This document shows, one piece after another, positions 55,506-64,000 of a stretch of DNA of 64,000 nt. The stretch is from positions 109,755,127-109,819,126 of the forward strand of contig CM060958.1 of NCBI GenBank assembly GCA_030765055.1, given 5' to 3'. This DNA comes from Mantis religiosa (Eukaryota; Arthropoda; Insecta; Mantodea; Mantidae). Position numbers and translations under genes: made by a program. Within the stretch, counting starts at the first letter, position 1. Every line of letters begins with the position of its first letter. The notes beneath the pieces are model-generated. The model saw only the letters and a program-made list of their open reading frames with translations. It searched no databases and was not told where the DNA came from.

Positions 55506-57800
55506 GCCGAGTACTATTTGGACGGGTTACAGAGAGGGGAGCATCGCCGGGAGAAGTGTGTAGAGTTACAAGGAGACTATGTTGAAAAACGCCGAGTACT
55601 ATTTGGACGGGTTACAGAGAGGGGAGCATCGCCGGGAGAAGTGTGTAGAGCTACAAGGAGACTATGTTGAAAAACTCCGAGTACTATTTGGACGGGTTAC
55701 AGAGAGGGGAGCATCGCCGGGAGAAGTGTGTAGAGCTACAAGGAGACTATGTTGAAAAACGCCGAGTACTATTTGGACGGGTTACAGAGAGGGGAGCATC
55801 GCCGGGAGAAGTGTGTAGAGCTACAAGGAGACTATGTTGAAAAACTCCGAGTACTATTTGGACGGGTTACAGAGAGGGGAGCATCACCGGGAGAAGTGTG
55901 TAGAGCTACAAGGAGACTATGTTGAAAAACGCCGAGTACTATTTGGACGGGTTACAGAGAGGGGAGCATCGCCGGGAGAAGTGTGTAGAGCTACAAGGAG
56001 ACTATGTTGAAAAACGCCGAGTACTATTTGGACGGGTTACAGAGAGGGGAGCATCGCCGGGAGAAGTGTGTAGAGCTACAAGGAGACTATGTTGAAAAAC
56101 GCCGAGTACTATTTGGACGGGTTACAGAGAGGGGAGCATCGCCGGGAGAAGTGTGTAGAGCTACAAGGAGACTATGTTGAAAAACGCCGAGTACTATTTG
56201 GACAGGATACAGAGAGGGGAGCATCGCCGGGAGAAGTGTGTAGAGCTACAAGGAGACTATGTTGAAAAACTCCGAGTACTATTTGGACGGGTTACAGAGA
56301 GGGGAGCATCGCCGGGAGAAGTGTGTAGAGTTACAAGGAGACTATGTTGAAAAACGCCGAGTACTATTTGGACGGGTTACAGAGAGGGGAGCATCGCCGG
56401 GAGAAGTGTGTAGAGTTACAAGGAGACTATGTTGAAAAACGCCGAGTACTATTTGGACGGGTTACAGAGAGGGGAGCATCGCCGGGAGAAGTGTGTAGAG
56501 CTACAAGGAGACTATGTTGAAAAACGCCGAGTAGTATTTGGACGGGTTACAGAGAGGGGAGCATCGCCGGGAGAAGTGTGTGGAGTTACAAGGAGACTAT
56601 GTTGAAAAACGCCGAGTACTATTTGGACGGGTTACAGAGAGGGGAGCATCGCTGGGAGAAGTGTGTAGAGTTACAAGGAGACTATGTTGAAAAACGCCGA
56701 GTACTATTTGGACAGGTTACAGAGAGGGGAGCATCGCCGGGAGAAGTGTGTAGAGCTACAAGGAGACTATGTTGAAAAACTCCGAGTACTATTTGGACGG
56801 GTTACAGAGAGGGGAGCATCGCCGGGAGAAGTGTGTAGAGCTACAAGGAGACTATGTTGAAAAACGCCGAGTACTATTTGGACGGGTTACAGAGAGGGGA
56901 GCATCGCCGGGAGAAGTGTGTAGAGCTACAAGGAGACTATGTTGAATAACGCCGAGTACTATTTGGACGGGTTACAGAGAGGGGAGCATCGCCGGGAGAA
57001 GTGTGTAGAGCTACAAGGAGACTATGTTGAAAAACTCCGAGTACTATTTGGACAGGTTACAGAGAGGGGAGCATCGCCGGGAGAAGTGTGTAGAGCTACA
57101 AGGAGACTATGTTGAAAAACGCCGAGTACTATTTGGACGGGTTACAGAGAGGGGAGCATCGCCGGGAGAAGTGTGTAGAGCTACAAGGAGACTATGTTGA
57201 AAAACGCCGAGTACTATTTGGACGGGTTACAGAGAGGGGAGCATCGCCGGGAGAAGTGTGTAGAGCTACAAGGAGACTATGTTGAAAAACTCCGAGTACT
57301 ATTTGGACAGGTTACAGAGAGGGGAGCATCGCCGGGAGAAGTGTGTAGAGCTACAAGGAGACTATGTTGAAAAACGCCGAGTACTATTTGGACGGGTTAC
57401 AGAGAGGAAAGCATCGCCGGGAGAAGTGTGTAGAGCTACAAGGAGACTATGTTGAAAAACGCCGAGTACTATTTGGACGGGTTACAGAGAGGGGAGCATC
57501 GCCTGGAGAAGTGTGTAGAGCTACAAGGAGACTATGTTGAAAAACTCCGAGTACTATTTGGACGGGTTACAGAGAGGGGAGCATCGCCGGGAGAAGTGTG
57601 TAGAGTTACAAGGAGACTATGTTGAAAAACGCCGAGTACTATTTGGACGGGTTACAGAGAGGGGAGCATCGCCGGGAGAAGTGTGTAGAGTTACAAGGAG
57701 ACTATGTTGAAAAACGCCGAGTACTATTTGGACGGGTTACAGAGAGGGGAGCATCGCCGGGAGAAGTGTGTAGAGCTACAAGGAGACTATGTTGGAAATA
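55421..57800 (+). repeat. 85-bp minisatellite, 28 units, inside a mariner
   Basis: The unit starts GCCGAGTACTATTTGGACGG and ends GACTATGTTGAAAAAC. Unit starts fall exactly every 85 bases from 55421 to 57716 (27 steps), so there is no net insertion or deletion. The first unit is the transposase C-terminal coding end and the last runs into the transposon's 3' untranslated sequence. Variation is limited: G or T at the first base, GACGGG or GACAGG, AGAGCT or AGAGTT, and a few private changes. Since 85 is not a multiple of three, the coding frame rotates and stops within two units. Confidence 0.97.
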
Positions 57801-57858
57801 AAGATTATGAGAAAATGTCTTGTATCTTTGTTAGGTCCGAAACTTTTCAGAGTACATC

Positions 57859-60127
57859 TAGTAGTCGCAACTATGGAATGTATTAATATAAATATTACAA
57901 CGAAATATTTTCATAAAAATTATGGAAACTTCTCATATTTCAAGGCCCAATCTTGCCTCAAATACTATTGGTATGCTGTTTCAGGAAATTCCCTTACCTG
58001 CAAGCAAGCTATAGTGTAATATTTTGTATAGCGATGTATCTACGAAATTAACTACAAAAATGCAAGTGAATAGCCACACGCACTCTTAATGTTACGGAAC
58101 AAAAGTTTGCTACTTGTCACTCACATTACCCGCGGTTGTCATTTTTCTAACGGTAGAAGAAATATAGCATTGGACACGTGCGTACTTTGCGCAATTATTT
58201 ATAGAGGAAGCAAGTTGGAGTCAGTTACCATTATAATGGCTAGTCGTGTAACAATGAACGACTATTTGGAATGTCACAAAATGAACGAAAATAAAGGAAT
58301 AAAGCAAGGGCTGGATTTTGGAAACTCGGTCTGGTAGATTGTTACGTATCGGAGATTTAGCCTGGGAATCTGCTGTCACCGCGACGCTCTCTTGTTTATT
58401 TGTGCATGCGCTCTGTTGTGGCGGATCGTAATTCTGAAGCTTGACGATGTAGTTGTGGAGTATACGATTATAACCGAGGTAGGACAGAGCGGTGTATACA
58501 CAGGAATGTTCTTGCATACCGTCAACCTCTCCTACGTTACAGCTGACCTTTGTATACACAACGACGTGTCTAGCCAGGGTTTTCAATTAAATAATTAGTA
58601 GTAGTTTGTAGAATATAATGCTCTTGAAGCAATAGTTACGTCCTTACTGCGGTTTTTCTTCATCGTTTCCCTAGATCGGAGGTGATCCATATATAATTAA
58701 TATTATATACTACCGCCACAGGTTTTTCTGTCCTTAATTTCCCCAATTTCATTTTTTTTACTTCCTTCAGTTGCTGCAGGGCCTGGCACGAGGGTCGTTG
58801 GTGTGTGAGAATATACTTCATACACATAACTGTACACAGAATAATCTGCCTGAAGCTATCCATGGGTGTAGGGGCGAACGGTTACGATCAATCTAGAAAC
58901 GTTAGGGGCCTGGCTATGGTGTACGTACTGTCAGCAGGTCTGGCTACTCATCCAGTAAAAAAATGTGTTTCGCCTATAAATTAAACTAAAAAATAAAACA
59001 AGCACATATTATAAGGCCTGGAAAAAAACTTCAAAATATTATAAACCTTTTTAACATAATGTTGTATCTCGAATTCTAAAAAATATACAAATGCTCAACA
59101 CATTTAATTCTGAAGTATACTGTAAGCAAACATCCAATTAGAATGATTTTCTGCAAACTCCATTTTCCATTCTTCTTCACAGCTTACTCCCCTCGTTGTC
59201 TGTATGTAAAAGCTTCTAGTATTTCACTCGCCCCATCATAAATCCACGTTTTCAACCCTACATACTGTCACAAAGAAGGTACTTCAGTAATCTCTTCTCT
59301 AGCTGCCTGTATCAAAGGTCAACGGATTACTAAACGCTTCCTTTGACTCTGTCGGGAGTTTGTGGCACTACTTATGGTGTTAATCAAGTACCTAAGGCTG
59401 TTCACTTTATCCTCCGCTTAATCTTCCAATAACCACGTCACTTGTGCGCGGGTGTGTTTGCGTATTACTTCAATAACTTATTTAAAATTCAACAATAACC
59501 TGGCAACGGCTATTTAATGATAAAGATTGATTTATTAACAGAACAAATCAAAACAGGATTGAAGGAAAATATATAGGCTATAAGTAAAAAATACAATACA
59601 ATATTTATTAAACTATTTTCTTTTTCGTTGTTTTGTTTGGTGTCATGCGTTTTGATGAAGCTAACTTCAAATATATAACTATGTGGAAAAGAAATGACGA
59701 TCGCAGAGATATTAACAGATTCTAGCTTTGCTGTTACAAAAAACAAAAGAATACAAATTCCTCTTCTTAATTCTAACTTGCGTGTTTAGAGATTCCCCTT
59801 TCGGTCCCACCTGACCCCAGCGTAGGAGCGCTCAAATGTGTTCAAATTGGTAACGTAAGGGACCCGATCATGCTAGTGCCCGTCGTCAACCGGATTTGGT
59901 CGCTCTTCAGGTATCTACCTTTATCACTCCCTCCCAGGTATCATGGTATAAGCAAAAAAGGCGGTTGAGACATCCTTTTGGTGCACTGCTCTGGTTGCCA
60001 GGCCATTTTCCCTAGCTTTTTCTCTCTTATTTTCTCTAAAACGAGAACGTATTTTCACGTAAAACGAATATTTTGAAGTTCTTGAATAAAAAACAAGAAT
60101 TTTTCGAGAAACGTCCCTGTGCATATA
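57859..60127. other. Unassigned DNA
   Basis: No window repeat or coding motif was recognised over 2.3 kb; several open frames of 60-120 codons are AT-driven or unrecognised. Confidence 0.4.
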
Positions 60128-61342
60128 CGAGGGGGTTCTTAAAAGTTTCCGACCTCAACATGAAGATGGCAGCAATCGTAAATAAAAGCTAGAATTTCGT
60201 TGTTCATCTGTTGACAGTTATTCACCAAAGTTTCAGTCAGTTTTGACGCTGAGTTGTTATGCCACAGTCGTTTGAGTGAGTTGATGTGAGTGTTTTTATG
60301 AAAATGGAGAATCGAGCTGCCACTAAATATTTGTTTTTAAAAGGCAATAGACCTAACCAAATCAAATATGAGTTGGATTCTGTGTATGGAGATTCTGCAC
60401 AATCATTTACCACAGTGAAATTTTGGGCAGCTGAATTTAAACGTGACCATAAGAGCTTGGGAGACGATGAACGTTTCGGACGTCCAAAATCTGCAACTAC
60501 CGACGAAAACATCGCCAAAATTCACCAAATGGTGCTAGACGACCGCCGAATTAAAGTGAGAGAGATAGCAGAGGCTAGCAACATGTCAAAAGAACGTATT
60601 TGTAATATATTAAATCAACATTTAGACACGAGAAAGGTGCCGCGTTTGTTCACGTTAGACCAAAAACGTGTACGAATGAACATTTCGAACGCTCTGTTGG
60701 CGCAGTTTAGGTGCAATAAATCAAAATTTTGGCGCCGATTAATTACTGTAGATGAAACTCGGATATACCATTATACGCCCGAAACAAAAGTACAGTCCAA
60801 ACAGTGGACTGCAAAGGGGGAATCGAAATTGCTTTTTCGTCTGGGAAAGTGATGGCGACTGTTTTATTTTATTTATTTTTTTGTGGGAATAGTCATGGAG
60901 TTATTTAAATCGATTATCTTCAAAAAGGAAAACCCATTACATACTACGCATCATTACTTGACAAGCTGAAGCCACAACTTGCGGAAAAACCACCACATTT
61001 GCAGTAAAAGAAAATCCTGTTTCACATCGCAGCGATTGCAATGGCGAAAATCCACGAATTACGGTTTGAGCTGCTTGACCATCCGCCTTACTCGCCAGAT
61101 CTAGCTCTAAGCAACTTCTGTTTGTTCCCTTATCTGAAAATTGCGCTCGGAGGACAGAGATTTTTGTGAACAATTATTTTGCAGAGAAAAACGCCGAGTG
61201 CTATTTGGACGGGTTACAGAGATGGGAGCATCGCTGGGAGAAGTGTTTAGAGTTACAAGGAGACTATGTTTAAAAATAATAAATAAAATCTGAAAAATGT
61301 CTTGTGTCCTTAATAGGTCGGAAACTTTTCAAGTCACCCTCT
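60128..61342 (+). mobile_element. Mariner family 1, copy 3, full length
   Basis: The 1215-bp element lies between TA at 60126-60127 and 61343-61344. Inverted ends are CGAGGGGGTTCTTAAAAG and the complement of AGAGGGTGACTTGAAAAG, both followed by TTTCCGACCT. It carries one copy of the segment that is repeated 28 times in copy 2. It is the best reference for this family here. Confidence 0.95.
60298..60852 (+). pseudogene. Mariner family 1 transposase, N-terminal half
   Basis: A 184-codon frame, best start at the ATG of MKMENRAATKYLFLKG. It contains the first helix-turn-helix (YGDSAQSFTTVKFWAAEF), the GRPKSATTDENI linker, the second (VREIAEASNMSKERICNIL) and the first catalytic aspartate in ITVDETRIYHY. 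A small in-frame deletion removes residues before KVPRLFTLDQKR. It stops at 60850. Downstream the second-aspartate motif is lost, and the third reads SPDLALSNFCLF, with asparagine for aspartate. The C-terminus ends GDYV and TAA. Not active; the DNA-binding half is nearly intact. Confidence 0.88.
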
Positions 61343-61344
61343 TA

Positions 61345-62568
61345 TGTGAGGTTTTGTGTATATCCGTGTGTTTAAGAACTTAAATTCCAAATTTGGCATT
61401 TAGCTGACTAGTAGTTTAAGTGTAGCATCGTCCAAAGGAGCTACATCATAATTTTTAAGAAAATCCCTCCACCCCAAAATACCCTTTACATAGAAGTATC
61501 TTCAAAACTGATTTTTCTAAACTATGGCTCTAAGTTTTTGATCAAAGTATCACAGGTTTAAATGATTTTCAAGACAAACGAAATATATTTTATGAAGTTT
61601 CTAAGAATTGCCTGTGAAGCCCACTTCATTCCGGATGACATCTGCATAACCTAAATAGTAAGAATTAGACAATCTTCTACACTAAAAGTTTTTTATTGGT
61701 TTGAAACAAGAAGCTTTACATTCCGAAGGTATTATATAGAGACTAGCTTTTTGATCATTCTACTGTCACTTGAGTTTACTGCAGTCCCCTGTTTTCATTC
61801 TATTAAAAAAAACTCTTTAATAGAACGTTTCTAAAAAGTTTAACTCAACTAAAATGAAATAGAATACACATTGTTTGTAGAAGAGTGGTCAGTGAGGGTC
61901 ATATGAATGTATATCTCAGATTTAATGTGGACTCGATGATGATTAAGAACATTAAATGTTCATGAGCAGAGCTCGAACCTGTATGTTCCAATTTTTCGCT
62001 TTCGTATCGGACGAAGACTAAAACAAGTGAAGCATGAAGATTGCCGGGTAGAGCGGAGCGCTCCCTTCCATGATAAACTCACATGTAGGTATTTTTGGAA
62101 GAGCAAGTAATCAAGGAATCTCCCTCCCATCAGAGTGCACTTACATACCCAGGTCTGCTGGTTTTCTGCAGACATCATTTAGTTCAGTACATCTCTGACA
62201 TTTTGCTTCTGTCATCCCTAACACAGTTGCTATTTGCAGCAATGTTTTTAAGTACACTACATTCTAAGTTTATTATAAAAAGGAACTTAGACATGTTTTA
62301 GCATTTAAAGGTATTTTAGCATTGCATAAATTACCCGGATTACTTAGAAGTAATTTTGTTTTGAAGAAAAACTATATAAATTTTACATTTTCTGATATAT
62401 GTTTTAAATGATTTTGAGGTAAGAGATACAGGTTGTTAAATGTGATCGAAAGAGGGCGGCTTCGCACTGTTAGAGGTGTTGCAGAGGTGGCCGGCGCTGG
62501 ACAATACATGTTTAATAATGTGCACTTAAAACAAGGGAGTCACAAACCTCATTCTATTGATGACCTCA
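61345..62568. other. Unassigned AT-rich DNA
   Basis: Nothing recognised. A GAGCTCGAACCTG word near 61970 is a possible isolated box B on the minus strand. Confidence 0.35.
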
Positions 62569-63420
<852 letters not shown>

Positions 63421-63435
63421 ATTTTTAATAAACAT

Positions 63436-63702
63436 TTTTATTAATTTACGTACAAAAATTTGCTGATTCTTTTTATTAATTTACGTCCTCCAACGTTAAG
63501 TCATATCGGACGTTGAATGAAATGGGAGAAATAATGCTGAAATGAGCCTAGGTTCCGTAGAGCTAAGAGTTTCCAGGCACATATCTTTCAGGATAAGGGA
63601 AGACCCCGGGAGTTATCCGGATAACTCACCCGGGCCGAGATTCGGAATGGGGACCTCTTGAGTACAAGGTAGACAGCTACATCTATGCTACCGAGGTGGG
63701 CA
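63436..63702 (-). mobile_element. SINE A copy next to the (ATT)n array
   Basis: Minus-strand copy with head CACCTCGGTAGCATAGATGT and a complete body. Its tail TTTTTATTAATTTACGT occurs twice (63436 and 63470), so its AAT-rich 3' end lies directly beside the microsatellite. Confidence 0.85.
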
Positions 63703-64000
63703 GCTGTAGAATTAATTCATATCAGCATCGGGTAGAATTTCGTTATCTATGATATTTTTACAACAGTTTTACATGTAAATTAACTCTTTAAAAATAAATC
63801 AACAGTATAATTTATATTATTACATATTAAACTTCTTTAACATTTTCTAACTGAGTATATTTACATTTATAACTAAAAATTAATTTAAAGAATTGCTTCA
63901 CAAATCACATATTTTCTTTTGTCGTCTATCTTTCAGAATTTCCCTCTTTTTTTACTATTTATTCAGATACTAAATTTTATATTACTATACTTTGGTCTGT
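63703..64000. other. Unassigned AT-rich DNA
   Basis: Nothing recognised up to the window end. Confidence 0.4.

Larger units (their letters stand above)
54320..57858 (+). mobile_element. Mariner family 1, copy 2, expanded to 3.5 kb
   Basis: The left terminal repeat begins CGACGGTGGTCTGAAAAG after TA at 54318-54319. The right terminal part (AGGTCCGAAACTTTTCAG) is recognisable to about 57858, followed by TA. Copies 1 and 3 are 1.2 kb; the extra 2.3 kb is an 85-bp tandem array placed at the end of the transposase gene (55421-57800). The gene is broken by early shifts and a stop at TTTTAGGCAG near 54630. Confidence 0.93.

Noticed and set aside
55421..57800. A CRISPR-like array
   Set aside because: Units are contiguous without unique spacers and derive from transposase coding sequence in a eukaryotic genome.
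55421..57886. Tandem-repeat protein encoded by the array
   Set aside because: The 85-bp unit rotates the frame and meets TGA (in TGTTGA) within two units, so no long product is possible.

Overview
The window reads as a repeat-saturated, AT-rich stretch of an arthropod nuclear genome, most likely an insect with a large genome. The basis is the content: mariner and Tc1-like transposons with TA target duplications, a PIF/Harbinger remnant, a Penelope-like element, non-LTR retrotransposon tails, and at least five families of tRNA-headed SINEs. There are no rRNA genes, no bacterial-style operons, no CRISPR array and no convincing multi-exon host gene. Two short open blocks with splice-like ends (1681-1831 + and 7838-8080 -) are the only hints of host exons, and both are weak. 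The species cannot be named from this sequence.

Layout. 1-730 is a GC-rich block of unknown nature. 2.8-3.3 kb holds a SINE inserted in another SINE. 4.5-5.9 kb has an (AGT)n array, a SINE with an 11-bp target duplication, another SINE and the 3' end of a Penelope-like element. 6.7-7.1 kb joins a LINE tail to a Tc1-like transposase fragment. 8.2-8.8 kb is a decayed transposase. 10.9-11.8 kb is a shrunken Harbinger element with both a Myb/SANT gene and a transposase fragment. 14.36-15.56 kb is a complete but dead mariner, apparently inserted in an older transposase. 17.7-23.8 kb is a mosaic of composite SINEs, a perfect 150-bp tandem duplication and a short Tc1-like element inside a SINE. 25.0-27.3 kb has a LINE fragment, SINEs and a 152-bp promoter-like repeat also found at 19.5 kb. 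28.25-29.37 kb is a Penelope-like insertion with inverted arms and a 13-bp target duplication. 30.7-34.7 kb has two dead transposase genes. 39.4-41.3 kb is an old mariner split by a Tc1-like element. 42.3-49.5 kb is rich in SINEs and two LINE tails. 49.5-50.3 kb is a chimera of two transposon ends, one with an intact DD34D triad. 51.7-52.3 kb is a second copy of the mariner found at 40 kb. 54.3-57.86 kb is a mariner swollen by 28 tandem 85-bp units. 60.13-61.34 kb is a third complete copy of that mariner family. 62.57-63.42 kb is an 850-bp (ATT)n array next to a SINE tail.

Working together. These parts form a stratigraphy and not a pathway. SINEs and an old mariner came first, Tc1-like and mariner elements later inserted into them at TA sites, and tandem arrays grew in or beside the transposons. 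No transposase here looks able to act: each shows frameshifts, stops, missing domains or lost catalytic residues. The most unusual object is the 85-bp minisatellite grown inside the last coding segment of a mariner transposase, with a partial trimeric (255-bp) higher-order pattern. Repeat families are named A-F for this report only.
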